From Limosilactobacillus caccae (lineage in GTDB: Bacteria; Bacillota; Bacilli; Lactobacillales; Lactobacillaceae), in the NCBI RefSeq assembly GCF_900156885.1, contig NZ_FTOY01000011.1, positions 734,501 through 798,500 of the forward strand: a stretch of DNA of 64,000 bases, read 5' to 3'. The notes under the pieces are model-generated. The model saw only the letters and a program-made list of their open reading frames with translations. It was not told where the DNA came from and searched no databases. Position numbers and translations under genes: made by a program. This document shows positions 15,930 to 25,830 of this stretch, piece by piece (the stretch's first letter is position 1; every line of letters starts with the position of its first letter).

Positions 15930-18473
15930 TCACTTCAAACTACCCCAATCCGTCACTCTATAACCTAGGTTTACCTGGGCCCGTGATACGTATGCTTTAC
16001 CCGAACCGGAAACATCGAAAATTAATCTTCCTTTAGTAGTGCCGGCTGGAATTTTAATGTTGACTGTGCCGGCAGATTGCCAAGCGCCGTTATTGACGAT
16101 ATAGACAACATTCGACTTGCCGGCAGAACTGCCATCGCTCTTTAAGAATTCAACATAAGTAGTGGCAGAAATTGAATTATCAGTCACACTTAACTTAGCC
16201 ATGAGACGACTTGAGATGGAGGAGACACCGTTGAGATTAAATTCATTGCTTCTGAGAGTGCCTTGTTCAATCTCGATTACTGGACTATCATTATATTTTT
16301 CGCTGGAAGCAGTTCCGCCGGTCATCGTAGTTACTAAATTATGCTGACCATTTTGCATCCAGTAAATATTCTGGTCCACAGCCTCCATATTCTTATCTGT
16401 CTCTTTCTTATCATTTACGACTTGCGTTAATGATTTAGATTGCTGATCCATGCTATTTGCTAATCCACTAATCCGAAGTCGTTGTTCTTCAAGAGCTTCT
16501 TGCAGGCGTTTAGCTTTCTGGTTTTGATAATCTAAAATAGTCGTTTTTGAATTATTTAACGTAATCTGGTTATCCTGTCCCTTGGCTTCCGGATAAATCG
16601 TATAGCCAACAGTTTTATAACTACCTGAATATTTATCACGCGCAAGCACCCTTAGAATTTCACCAGCAACAGGTATAAATGAATTTCCCTGGAGTGTAAC
16701 TTCAATATTTAAATCCGGATCAGGTTTGAGAGTAGTTAAGGCATATTTACGCATTGCATCTGCATCTTGAAATCTTTCATCAACAAGATCAGGTCCAGGA
16801 TGTTCTCCCCATTCGTCAATTGACTTTTGATCAACTACCATAAACGGTTGGAAGTAATACTCTTCTTGTGATTCTGTAGTTGTATCATTTCCGACAGTAT
16901 CATTAGTTTCTTTACCACCGATACCATCACGAATAACTTGTAAGGGATCAAGCCACGTTCCATCATTTGACCAGGCACTTTTCAAGGCAGTCATTAAATT
17001 CTTTTGCTTAGTAATTCCAATATGAAGATGGCTAGTATCACGGTGGCCAATAACATCCCCCGTTTTAACTTCTTGCCCAACTTGAACAGTAATATCGCCT
17101 CGATTCAAAAATGCTTCCTGGTAGCAAATTAAATAATCATTCGACACAATAGTTATATAGTTTTCCAATCCAGCAATATATCCAATATCCTGGACTTTCC
17201 CACCATGAATCGCATGAACATCGCGCCCAGGATGATCGACAGAACCAAAATCAAGGCCATCATGAAAACCATTAGTTCGCCCTACTCCATCTTGAGGGTG
17301 TGTTCCAAAAGTTTGCCCCAATGAAAAATGACCTTCTCCAACATCTGGAAAAGGCCATCCCCACGAATTAGGTGGTGAAATGATCAATTTATCTTTCGTA
17401 ATTGGAGCGCCATGTGGACTCCAACCAGTAACACCGTTAATTTGTCCTAGTGCATTAGGAATATTGAAAAACGCAACTAATGTATCAAAGCCATGTTTAA
17501 CATTAGTATATGGTTCTCGACAATAATAATTAAAAGTCTGTTGCTTAAATTGAAGTAATCCAAGTGCTGGTCCTGTACCGTCTCCATCTGGGTCAGCTCC
17601 AGGTTGTTGAGCATCTTGCCGGCCGCTTGATTCATGTTGAATTTGTGCCCGTAAAACATTAAGTTGCTGAGCATTCGGTTTTATTCCATAAAGACTAGCA
17701 GCATACTGAATAACTGGTGTCCAATCACCATTAACTGGCTCAGTTGGCCCATTAGCATTAGTTCCACCTGTTCCAGTATAAACAGTGTGCTGAACTTCAT
17801 GCTTACCACCCACACAACGAATCATATTAATAATTGATTGACTGTCCCGAGTAGTTTTAACTGACTTTGCATCCCTGGGAAAATCAATTACTCGGCCATT
17901 ATCCTTATAGAACTCATCTTCTGAATAAACTCGTATCTTCTTGTTATCCGGATATATAACTGCACTTGGCCATAACTCAGTAATCTTACTAAGCATCTCT
18001 TTACCACTGCCGCTATCGAACTTAGAAGTTGACTGCTTATCAAAATTACCATGAACTTCATAGCTAAAACCTAGCTTATTGCCATCAATCCATGCCTTTA
18101 GTAAGTCCTCAACTCCATACGACTGATCTTTACTAGCATTGCTATCCTGATTGTTATTTAAGGTAAGGTCACTTCGTTTATAAATTCGACTAATCTCATT
18201 ATAGACATGCCAAGCAGTGATATTTTTCGTATTAGTATCAAAGTTTTCAACACAATTTTTTACAATATATTCCTGTCCCTCAAGCACAATCGAACTTTCA
18301 ACATCTAATGGATCATACAATGCTGAATCGTAATCAAATACTGAAAAAGTCAATTGAAAGGTCGAATTCTTAGACCACTCGCTTTGCATTGTTGGCCAGA
18401 GAATAATGTCTCCGATTGGCTCCTTAGTTGTCTCTTTATGAGGTGTCATCAATACTAAACTAATTGTCCTCAC
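15930..18473 (-). CDS. Tail-associated lysin: tail hub protein with SLT-like and M23 peptidase domains
   Basis: 847 residues. The N-terminal ~230 residues are a prophage tail/hub domain. Around residue 280, IQHESSGR followed by GLLQFKQQTF resembles a lytic transglycosylase (catalytic Glu in HESSG). An M23 zinc endopeptidase follows, with HDGLDFGS near 404 and HLHIG near 482 giving the Hx3D...HxH ligands. A second hub part (DPDLNIEVTLQGNSFIPVAG) and a C-terminal beta-sandwich (about 730-847) complete it. It would open peptidoglycan during DNA entry. The frame opens at a GTG that overlaps the Shine-Dalgarno; the real start may be an ATT or the ATG at residue 9. Confidence 0.85.
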   Translation of the reverse strand: MRTISLVLMTPHKETTKEPIGDIILWPTMQSEWSKNSTFQLTFSVFDYDSALYDPLDVESSIVLEGQEYIVKNCVENFDTNTKNITAWHVYNEISRIYKRSDLTLNNNQDSNASKDQSYGVEDLLKAWIDGNKLGFSYEVHGNFDKQSTSKFDSGSGKEMLSKITELWPSAVIYPDNKKIRVYSEDEFYKDNGRVIDFPRDAKSVKTTRDSQSIINMIRCVGGKHEVQHTVYTGTGGTNANGPTEPVNGDWTPVIQYAASLYGIKPNAQQLNVLRAQIQHESSGRQDAQQPGADPDGDGTGPALGLLQFKQQTFNYYCREPYTNVKHGFDTLVAFFNIPNALGQINGVTGWSPHGAPITKDKLIISPPNSWGWPFPDVGEGHFSLGQTFGTHPQDGVGRTNGFHDGLDFGSVDHPGRDVHAIHGGKVQDIGYIAGLENYITIVSNDYLICYQEAFLNRGDITVQVGQEVKTGDVIGHRDTSHLHIGITKQKNLMTALKSAWSNDGTWLDPLQVIRDGIGGKETNDTVGNDTTTESQEEYYFQPFMVVDQKSIDEWGEHPGPDLVDERFQDADAMRKYALTTLKPDPDLNIEVTLQGNSFIPVAGEILRVLARDKYSGSYKTVGYTIYPEAKGQDNQITLNNSKTTILDYQNQKAKRLQEALEEQRLRISGLANSMDQQSKSLTQVVNDKKETDKNMEAVDQNIYWMQNGQHNLVTTMTGGTASSEKYNDSPVIEIEQGTLRSNEFNLNGVSSISSRLMAKLSVTDNSISATTYVEFLKSDGSSAGKSNVVYIVNNGAWQSAGTVNIKIPAGTTKGRLIFDVSGSGKAYVSRAQVNLGYRVTDWGSLK

Positions 18474-18476
18474 CTC

Positions 18477-19319
18477 CTAACCAAGATACATAAATGGGAA
18501 ACTGAATGTAATTTCCAAATCATCTGCACCAGTAACTTCAAAGTCATTCTTTCCAGGCGCTAAAGTAATATACCCATAATCGGTATTGGCACTGTCTGGG
18601 TTATTATTCTTAAATGTTCGCCGTCCCTTTAGCAAGAGAGTATCGTTTCCAGATAGATTTTGATTGTACGTCCAAGAAGTATTAGTAGTTGTATTCTTTA
18701 CTGTGAATTTTCCACCATTATGCTTAATAGTAATTTTTAGATCATGACGCTGTTCAACAGGATCGATTGTAATATCACTATCGTTAAGGATAGAAAACTT
18801 ATTCTGGCCTTTGAAATGGTATGAAGGAGTTTCCTCATCCATGTTCATATTCAAGTCTAAGAAATCCTCATCTTTCATCTCATCCGTATGCAATTTACTA
18901 AATCGCATTCCGCTTGGATTTTCAAAAGGCACTTCAAACGTACAATAGTTAACTTCTTCTGGTTCGCTTTTAATCTCAAAGGAACTAGCCCGACAGTAAC
19001 GGACAATATCCGGCTCAACTCCTGTTCTTAACCTAAAGATTCCTTTTTGTGCAAAAACGCGATAAATCTCATGCTTTGCCATCTTAAAATCTTTTCGATC
19101 AAAGAACTGCAATAAGAACTTAGCGGTGATCGTCGTTTGGCCATAACGGGAATAACTCCAAATTTGACCATCTTGTTGGGAATCATCACGATAATTATTA
19201 ATAACACTAGGCGATTCAGTTAAGCCAAGAAAAGTTAAGTGGTCAGTAATATCTGTGCTGGCCACTTCTTTTTGATCATCAATTTTAATGTAAAGAATGT
19301 TTACAGCGATTACGACCAC
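18477..19319 (-). CDS. Distal tail protein (Dit family)
   Basis: 280 residues. The N-terminal domain (DITDHLTFLGLTESP, TITAKFLLQFFDRKDFKMAK, GIFRLRTGVEPDIVRYCRA) is characteristic of siphophage Dit, which forms the hexameric hub between tail tube and baseplate. The C-terminus is galectin-like with NDFEVTGADDLEITFSFPF. The frame opens with GTG at 19317-19319 immediately after AGGAG, too close to serve; an ATC nine bases later has the correct spacing. Located between the tape measure and tail lysin as usual. Confidence 0.85.
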   Translation of the reverse strand: MVVIAVNILYIKIDDQKEVASTDITDHLTFLGLTESPSVINNYRDDSQQDGQIWSYSRYGQTTITAKFLLQFFDRKDFKMAKHEIYRVFAQKGIFRLRTGVEPDIVRYCRASSFEIKSEPEEVNYCTFEVPFENPSGMRFSKLHTDEMKDEDFLDLNMNMDEETPSYHFKGQNKFSILNDSDITIDPVEQRHDLKITIKHNGGKFTVKNTTTNTSWTYNQNLSGNDTLLLKGRRTFKNNNPDSANTDYGYITLAPGKNDFEVTGADDLEITFSFPFMYLG

Positions 19320-19322
19320 CTC

Positions 19323-22300
19323 CTAAAGATGCTGATTATCAAATAATGCTTGATCAGTTCCTTCAATCCCATAAAACTGGTTCTTATCAAAGGCACCGGC
19401 TTTAATTGCAGAAAGTTGAGCTGCGTTTAAGCCCAGCATTGTCCCAAAGCGGTTGAGCATCTGGTCCATCCGGTCTAACATCTCTTTTTGCATTCCGTTA
19501 TTACTTTGGCCACCGTTATTGTAATTATTTACAACTTGGGTGCTTTGCATATTAGGCTTGAAGTTAGTTAATACAGAAACAGCATCATCAGTACCATTAG
19601 CATATTGTGGTAAGTGCTTAAACATCTTAGCAGTATCGCTAGCTTTAACAACTTTTGTTCCTCGTGGTGCTGGAAAGACTACATTACGCCCATAAGGAAT
19701 AAATGGTGTTTCACCTGGGAATTGAACTAACTCACGAAAGACGGGGCCAGGTTGATCATTAACTTCCATCAATCCACCTTTATGGTAATTAGTTCCCTGA
19801 GCATGCTTTGATTTATGAAAAATAACATTAACTGTTTTCTCAATAGTATTAGGTATACTCATAAAATTATGGATTGCATCAAGTGCTGTTTTAATTGGCC
19901 CAGAAGCTTTATCATTAGCTTTTGCAATTTTTGCTGGTCCCGTATTTGATCCAGCAAAAGCATTTACACCATTGCGAGCACTATACATTGGTCCAGAGGC
20001 ACTATCAATTCCTTGTGCATTTTTAGGACTACCTGGGTTTGAGTTAGCAAATACATTAACACCACCAGTAGCATTTCTCATTGGTCCACTAGCATTATCA
20101 ACGGCTAAAGCATTTTTAGGAGCGCCAGGGTTAGCACGTTGCCAAGCAAGAATTGCATCATTAGCAGCCTTTAAGTTTCCACTGGCTCTATCTTCTGCAA
20201 CAATTTGCTTAACTGCACTTGCTGGCATTCCTTTCCAAAGATTGTACTTTGAAATTAATTCCCCTAATTGGCCGGAACCTTTGGCATTAACAATGGCTTC
20301 TTGTTGTTTAGGCGATAATCGATTCCATCGTCCGATCTTATTCAAAGCATCCATTACATCAGCAGTTCCTTTAGTTGTTACTAATGCTTGCTGTTGCTTA
20401 AATGTAAGATTATTCCATTGGTTAGCCTGTACTAATGCATCAACTAATTGTGGTGTCCCCTTAGCGTCAATAATCGCTTCCTGTTGTTTTAAGGTTAAAT
20501 TATTCCACTGTCCGGAACTTTGTAATGCTTCATAAATTGGCTTAGTTGCCTTATTGGTAATTACTGCTTCCTGTTGCTTCAATGACAAAGAATTCCATGC
20601 ACCTGATTCAAGCAGAATGTCGGCCATTTCTTGTTTACCCTTAGCTTTAACAATAGCTTCCTTGGTTTGAAGATCAAGGTCATTCCATTCACCAGACTTT
20701 TCTAATGCTTGAACAATTGTTTCACTAAAACCATCCTTCAACCAAGCCTTTTGTTCTTTCCAGGACATTTTGTCCCATTTACCATTTTCAATAAGAGCAG
20801 CAGCCACCATTTGTTGGGCATTGGTACTTAACTTTCCTTCCTTTTTAAGTAGCTTGATTTGGTTCCATTGGTCTTTAGAATTAACAGCTTTGTTAACCTC
20901 TTCTTGAGCGTTCGTACGGACCTTACCAGTTTTAGGGTCGAAAACTAAGTCGTTCCACATATCAGCCGCCTTTTTTGCTTTTCCACCTAACTTTGTGGTA
21001 TCAACAGCTAAACTTTTAAGATTTGTTTCAGCGGCTTTAGTCTGTCGTTTAATTTCATCAACACCGTCAGAATAACTAAGCCCCATGCTTTTAAGATCAT
21101 CTTTTATTAACTTGGTACTCTCACCATTGGCACGCGCTAAACGAATATATTCAGCCGCTGCTTTATCGGTATAATCAGTCAATGCTTTTTTATTAGCTTT
21201 CATACCTGCCTTATATAAAGCAGTACCCTTACCATAACGCTTAGCTAAAATATCTGACTGTTTTTTATACTGCTCCTGCATATCAGCTGTTTCACTTGTT
21301 ATGTCGCCTAAAGCATTTGACCGCTGTTGTAGTGACATATGCTTTATATCATTATTTAGAACAGCCATTGCTTTAGCACGTTTATCTCCACTTAATTTCA
21401 AAACTTTCATTTCGTCATTAAGCATTGCTTGCTGATTATTTTTCAGCATAACTCTTTGGCTATCATCTAGTTCTGAAATTTTTTTATTGTGATTGGATAA
21501 AATTGTTTGAACCTTCTGATTAGCGCTATCCGCATCTTGTACATAGGCATTATATTGATCTTTTTCTTTCTTCAATTCTTTATCAATCGCTGAAGAAACA
21601 TCAGGAGATAAGCCCTTCTCAGCTTTTTTTGCATTGCTGAAGTGCTCTTTAGCGCTATTTTCAATATTAGAAAATTCTTTATCAAAATCATCAGCCAGCT
21701 TCTTAGTTGAAGTGGATGCAGCAACATCCATATCCGTAAGGGTTGCTTGAATACCTTGAGATGTAGATTTCATTTTACTTAAGGCTTTATCAGCAACTGC
21801 TCCAACATCAGAACCCCAACGGTTAGTCCGTTGAGCAGATGCAACAGCTTTCTTTCCCCATAGCTCCCAAACGGTAATTCCGCCAGCAATTGCTAAAGTA
21901 GCAACCCCGGCAACTGCAGCAATAGTCCCTAATGATGCACCGGCAACCGCAGTAGCAGCACCTGCTTCACCTGCAGCTACACTTGTTCCTCTTAAGGCAA
22001 CGGTTGCAGCACCAACGCCATTAGCTGCCTGAACTGCACGACCACCGGCACCTGTCATAGTTGTTCCAAACTTAGTAGCTTGAAAGGTTGATTTTGAAAA
22101 AGCTGAACCGATTACATCTAAGCTACTGGCACCAAGCTTTGCAGCTGTCACTGCACGACCAATCCCTGCATTGAATTTCATAAATCCAAGCGCCGTTTTT
22201 CCAACACCACTGCTAAGCTTACCTAGAATTAAGAATAATGGTCCAGCACCAGCAGTAAATAGAGTAATTCCAACAATTGCTTTCTGCACTGCTGGTGAAA

Positions 22301-23816
22301 GTTCACCAAAGCTATGAGCAAGCTTAGAAACATCTTGAACCAGTGGAATAACTGCAGGTAGAACATATTTAGCCATATCCATTCCAGCATTAGTTAAAGA
22401 CTCTTTAAAAATCGCTAATTGTGCTTTAGGAGATTTAAGATTCTTTTGTGATAAATCACCAATATAATCTCGCTTAGTTGCATTCTGAACTTCCTTATTT
22501 AATTCTTTCAGCCGGTTAGCATTTTCAGTTAAAATTGCACCAGCCTGTTGACCAGTCGTTCCGAATAAGGCATGAAAAATGTCATTCTTTTCATCACCAG
22601 TTTTACCCTTCATATGGCTATTTAATGTCTTAAAGATAGCTGACATCGACTTCAGCTTCCCGCTCTTTGTCAAAAAGTCTTTAGTCGTTAAGTTAATACT
22701 TGCTAAGGCTTTTTGACCGTTTGCAGTTGGCGTAACTAATGAATTAATAACCTTCCGTAATCCAGTGCCAGCTTTATCAGCTTCAAGACCGTTATTAGAA
22801 AGAATACCCATTGCGCTAGCAGTTTCAGATAAAGTAAATCCTGCTTGGTGAGCGGTTGAACCAACATAAGACATCCCCACACCTAGTGATTGAAAATCAG
22901 TTGAAGTTGCGTCGGCAGCATAGGCCAATTCATTTAACGTCTTAGTAGATCGTCGTTGCATGACTGCAGCGTTCTTGATCGGTCGGCCGGCCTTGTCGGT
23001 TGCCAAGCCGAATGATTCCATCGTTTGAGAGGCAACATTGATTACATCATTGAAATCATCCCCGGTGGCCACGGATGCCTTAAGCTCATTCCGCATGACT
23101 CCGATTGCCGCTTTAGAGGTGTAACCACGTTTTACCAAGTCTTGGTACCCAGCGGCGATCTTTTGCTGACTAACACCATACTCGTCAGAATACTTCCGTG
23201 CATCCGCGGTCATCTTCTTATAGGCATAGTTAGTTTCAGCGGCAGATTCTCCAGAGGTCCGGATAACATTTTTAGTCTTGAGCATCTGATCTTGGAAATC
23301 AACTAACTTCTTTGCAGAATAAACTAATCCCGCTGCAATTGGAGCTGTTAAATAAGTCGACATCCCACGGCCAATACCTGACATTTTAGAACCAATACTA
23401 GTAGTTACATTACCAAAGTGTTGTGCGCGATTTGCTAATTGTGTCCACTTGTTCGATTGTAATTCAATATCGCGATTAAGTGCCTGCATTCTTCCTTGAA
23501 GTCGTTGGATATCCGCAGACGTTTTAGCATACTGTTTAGCGGCATTTGACCGCGCCACTTCGCTATTTTTCATGTTGTCCATTATTCTTTTGGACTGTTG
23601 CAGTTGTGCGTTATAGTTACGCATTTGCTGACTCATCGTTGCGTACGTGGCTCGCATATTATTAATACTATTACTTGAACCTTTAATCGCTGCCTCTTGG
23701 GCTCGTAGAGCATTGGCTGTCGCTTTGATCTGTGACTTTAACACCTTTGCCCTTGCCGTAAACGGATCAATATCCAAACTAACAGTTGCTGCCAAATGTC
23801 CTAATGATTGAGCCAT
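19323..23816 (-). CDS. Tape measure protein
   Basis: 1497 residues, which by the usual ruler relation predicts a tail of roughly 200 nm. Residues 1-130 are coiled coil; about 190-560 is the TP901-type core (YGVSQQKIAAGYQDLVKRGY, LFGTTGQQAGAILTENANRL). A Gly/Ala-rich hydrophobic stretch lies near 600-660. Residues ~950-1190 hold tandem ~32-residue repeats built on W(N/K)xL(T/S)xKQQEA, and ~1205-1310 a second repeat built on NASGPM. No lytic domain is seen. It is encoded downstream of the gpG/gpGT pair, as normal. Confidence 0.95.
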   Translation of the reverse strand: MAQSLGHLAATVSLDIDPFTARAKVLKSQIKATANALRAQEAAIKGSSNSINNMRATYATMSQQMRNYNAQLQQSKRIMDNMKNSEVARSNAAKQYAKTSADIQRLQGRMQALNRDIELQSNKWTQLANRAQHFGNVTTSIGSKMSGIGRGMSTYLTAPIAAGLVYSAKKLVDFQDQMLKTKNVIRTSGESAAETNYAYKKMTADARKYSDEYGVSQQKIAAGYQDLVKRGYTSKAAIGVMRNELKASVATGDDFNDVINVASQTMESFGLATDKAGRPIKNAAVMQRRSTKTLNELAYAADATSTDFQSLGVGMSYVGSTAHQAGFTLSETASAMGILSNNGLEADKAGTGLRKVINSLVTPTANGQKALASINLTTKDFLTKSGKLKSMSAIFKTLNSHMKGKTGDEKNDIFHALFGTTGQQAGAILTENANRLKELNKEVQNATKRDYIGDLSQKNLKSPKAQLAIFKESLTNAGMDMAKYVLPAVIPLVQDVSKLAHSFGELSPAVQKAIVGITLFTAGAGPLFLILGKLSSGVGKTALGFMKFNAGIGRAVTAAKLGASSLDVIGSAFSKSTFQATKFGTTMTGAGGRAVQAANGVGAATVALRGTSVAAGEAGAATAVAGASLGTIAAVAGVATLAIAGGITVWELWGKKAVASAQRTNRWGSDVGAVADKALSKMKSTSQGIQATLTDMDVAASTSTKKLADDFDKEFSNIENSAKEHFSNAKKAEKGLSPDVSSAIDKELKKEKDQYNAYVQDADSANQKVQTILSNHNKKISELDDSQRVMLKNNQQAMLNDEMKVLKLSGDKRAKAMAVLNNDIKHMSLQQRSNALGDITSETADMQEQYKKQSDILAKRYGKGTALYKAGMKANKKALTDYTDKAAAEYIRLARANGESTKLIKDDLKSMGLSYSDGVDEIKRQTKAAETNLKSLAVDTTKLGGKAKKAADMWNDLVFDPKTGKVRTNAQEEVNKAVNSKDQWNQIKLLKKEGKLSTNAQQMVAAALIENGKWDKMSWKEQKAWLKDGFSETIVQALEKSGEWNDLDLQTKEAIVKAKGKQEMADILLESGAWNSLSLKQQEAVITNKATKPIYEALQSSGQWNNLTLKQQEAIIDAKGTPQLVDALVQANQWNNLTFKQQQALVTTKGTADVMDALNKIGRWNRLSPKQQEAIVNAKGSGQLGELISKYNLWKGMPASAVKQIVAEDRASGNLKAANDAILAWQRANPGAPKNALAVDNASGPMRNATGGVNVFANSNPGSPKNAQGIDSASGPMYSARNGVNAFAGSNTGPAKIAKANDKASGPIKTALDAIHNFMSIPNTIEKTVNVIFHKSKHAQGTNYHKGGLMEVNDQPGPVFRELVQFPGETPFIPYGRNVVFPAPRGTKVVKASDTAKMFKHLPQYANGTDDAVSVLTNFKPNMQSTQVVNNYNNGGQSNNGMQKEMLDRMDQMLNRFGTMLGLNAAQLSAIKAGAFDKNQFYGIEGTDQALFDNQHL

Positions 23817-23837
23817 TATTCAACCTCCTTCCTTTTC

Positions 23838-24358
23838 CTAGAACAAGAATGGGAATGCTTTATCAATAGTTGTCTGTTTTTCTTCAAAGACATAATCCAT
23901 TAATTTCAAATCAGCAAGTGTGAGCTTACTAATTTCATTCCACGTATAACCTTGACTGATTTGATTCTTAATAAAATCGCTGAGACTCTTGATTGAATCA
24001 TCAATCATCTCAACGGTTATTTTTTTGCTGACTTTTTGGCTTTATTATCTTCTTCCGCATTGTAGCCAAGTGTTAAATTAACCGCTGTAACCATTTGATT
24101 AAAACCGTCAACAGCGCTAACACCTTTCAAGATGTCATCTTTGGTTAAACCTTGTCCCCAGAAACGTGAAGCAAATTCAGCATAGAGGTCCATTCGTTTA
24201 GTATTTTGCTCATCCGTTGGACCTTTATCTCCACCAAACATTTCAGTTTCAAGTCGTTGAATTTTTAATGCGTCTAGCAAATTCTCCAACATTGGCGGAC
24301 GTTTCCGTTCATAGTCGGAATCCTTACCTTCTAGTTGAACTTTTAATTTTAATGGCAT
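23838..24358 (-). CDS. Tail assembly chaperone gpGT, -1 frameshift product
   Basis: Reading the gpG frame to the A-run at 24020-24026 and slipping back one base continues with ITVEMIDDSIKSLSDFIKNQ and ends at the TAG at 23838-23840, adding about 59 residues. This is the lambda-type G/GT arrangement: GT binds both tape measure and tail-tube protein. The 200-bp space before the tape measure gene is otherwise empty, which supports the extension being real. Confidence 0.85.
24017..24358 (-). CDS. Tail assembly chaperone gpG
   Basis: 113 residues; starts MPLKLKVQLEGKDSDYERKR, helical, acidic, with FASRFWGQGLTKDDILKGVS, ending in a Lys-rich tail encoded by the slippery region. It coats the tape measure protein during tail assembly. 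It is the zero-frame product of the G/GT gene; most ribosomes should stop here. Confidence 0.85.
   Translation of the reverse strand: MPLKLKVQLEGKDSDYERKRPPMLENLLDALKIQRLETEMFGGDKGPTDEQNTKRMDLYAEFASRFWGQGLTKDDILKGVSAVDGFNQMVTAVNLTLGYNAEEDNKAKKSAKK
24020..24026 (-). promoter_or_regulatory. Programmed -1 frameshift site
   Basis: The minus strand reads GCA AAA AAA TAA, so the heptamer A-AAA-AAA lies directly before the gpG stop codon. This is a classical slippery sequence; the next codons in the -1 frame give the gpT extension. Confidence 0.85.
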
Positions 24359-24410
24359 TCCTATCTCCTCCTTATCGTCTCACTTAACTCGTCTCTGTCC
24401 AATTAATTAT

Positions 24411-25040
24411 TTATCCGTGATCAACAACAGTTCCTGACTTAGTACCATCTGCATCAGTTGGAGGAACTACTGGAGCGGTTTCCCCAAAGACCATTTTATG
24501 GAACTTAGTAAAATCAAATCCCTCATTATCTTCCCGACCGATTAAAAGAATGGTTCCAGTATCTGCATCCCCACGCGGAACAAAATTACCTTCGATTTCA
24601 TCGGCCTCTGGGTCTGGTGCCCCATCTTGGGTTTTAGTAGAAATACCAGGTAGAGAGAACATTCCCTTGGTTAAACCAACCCAGCAATGTTTTCCATTAG
24701 AAAGCTTTGTCCGGAACATTGTGGCCACATAATTTGGCACAAGGTTCTTAGTATAAACTTCTGTACCATCTTGAATATCAATCCCATAGAAATCTTTCTT
24801 CATTTGGGAATCAACATCATAAATATTGATTGTCTCCTTAGCTTCCGTAATTCCACCAGATAGAACCAAATATGGTCCATCATCAGCGGCTAACGTTTTT
24901 AATTCATTAGTTAGCTCAAGCTTCACTTCGCTTAATCCACTAATTTTACGGGTATCTTTAATTTTTTCATTTTCATCTAGTACCCCATATTCAAAATTAG
25001 AGGCCCCAAACTTAGCAACTTTTGCATTTGGTGTTCCCAT
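24411..25040 (-). CDS. Major tail (tube) protein
   Basis: 209 residues of the phi13-type tail tube family: MGTPNAKVAKFGASNFEYGV, then SGLSEVKLELTNELKTLAAD and PNYVATMFRTKLSNGKHCWV. It polymerises around the tape measure. Its start overlaps the end of the tail-completion gene at base 25040. No Ig-like C-terminal extension is seen. Confidence 0.85.
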   Translation of the reverse strand: MGTPNAKVAKFGASNFEYGVLDENEKIKDTRKISGLSEVKLELTNELKTLAADDGPYLVLSGGITEAKETINIYDVDSQMKKDFYGIDIQDGTEVYTKNLVPNYVATMFRTKLSNGKHCWVGLTKGMFSLPGISTKTQDGAPDPEADEIEGNFVPRGDADTGTILLIGREDNEGFDFTKFHKMVFGETAPVVPPTDADGTKSGTVVDHG

Positions 25041-25459
25041 TAAATATCATTCCTTTCTTCAAACCCTTCAAAGTTGGCCGTAACCATTATGCAATTATCC
25101 AAGTCCGGATCCGGATAAGAATTCTTGTAGTAACGTTCAAAGCCATGACTGTGGAGGATTTCATATATTCGTTCTTGAATATCCATTAGCCGGTCATCAT
25201 TCTCTTCACGAATCCAAAAATCAACTTGTACACGTGGGTATTCAAAAAAGCGAGCATCGTCACTATAGATCGCATCATCCCCAGGTATGGGAGTAATCCG
25301 AATCCACGGTGCTGAACTCGCTTTAATAAATGGATCATCAGGCGTACTAGTAAAAATTGGAACATATGATAATTTATCTTGTCGCAACTCATCCATCATT
25401 GTGACTAAGCGTTCATCATTCGTCAGATAATCGGCTACTTGTATCTCCGGAGTTTTCAT
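25040..25459 (-). CDS. Tail completion / neck protein (DUF3168-like)
   Basis: 139 residues, alpha/beta, with IQERIYEILHSHGFERYYKN and WIRITPIPGD. By position (after the HK97 gp10-like gene, before the tail tube) and pattern it is the tail-terminator type protein that closes the tail top. Overlaps the preceding gene by four bases. Confidence 0.7.
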   Translation of the reverse strand: MKTPEIQVADYLTNDERLVTMMDELRQDKLSYVPIFTSTPDDPFIKASSAPWIRITPIPGDDAIYSDDARFFEYPRVQVDFWIREENDDRLMDIQERIYEILHSHGFERYYKNSYPDPDLDNCIMVTANFEGFEERNDI

Positions 25460-25830
25460 ACTTTCAAGTCCTCAATATATTTAGCAAGTATCTCTTTTTT
25501 AGATTGTGCCCGTGCTTTTTCAATAAAGTGCTGTGGATGTTGCTTAGAAGTTCCTGCATTAGGAAAGTGAGCAATCCAACCTTTTTCTTTGTCATAACCA
25601 ACATCCATTGAATAATCACCATCACTAGTTTTCAAATTACCGTGTTTGGTATGTTCAGCTAAGGGGGTCATATTAGAGTGATCACCACTCTTTGCAACTG
25701 GAGTAACTTCTTTTAATTTTTCTTGAAAGACTTTAGCACCATCACGGGTTGCTTTTCGTGCTTTCTTTTCTTCCGTCTTTTCAAGTTTATTTAAGTTAGC
25801 AATTAACTCTGTTTCACCGGTCACTGCCAT
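25456..25830 (-). CDS. HK97 gp10-like head-tail protein
   Basis: 124 residues: TELIANLNKLEKTEEKKARK, KVFQEKLKEVTPVAKSG, and the conserved AHFPNAGTSKQHPQHFIEKA (the GT(S/A)xxxxxxF motif of the gp10 family). It forms part of the head-tail neck. Overlaps its neighbours on both sides. Confidence 0.85.
   Translation of the reverse strand: MAVTGETELIANLNKLEKTEEKKARKATRDGAKVFQEKLKEVTPVAKSGDHSNMTPLAEHTKHGNLKTSDGDYSMDVGYDKEKGWIAHFPNAGTSKQHPQHFIEKARAQSKKEILAKYIEDLKV

Noticed and set aside
19972-20535. 187-residue plus-strand frame inside the tape measure gene
   Set aside because: It is the complement of the W/NASGPM repeats; codon pattern and repeats belong to the minus-strand gene.
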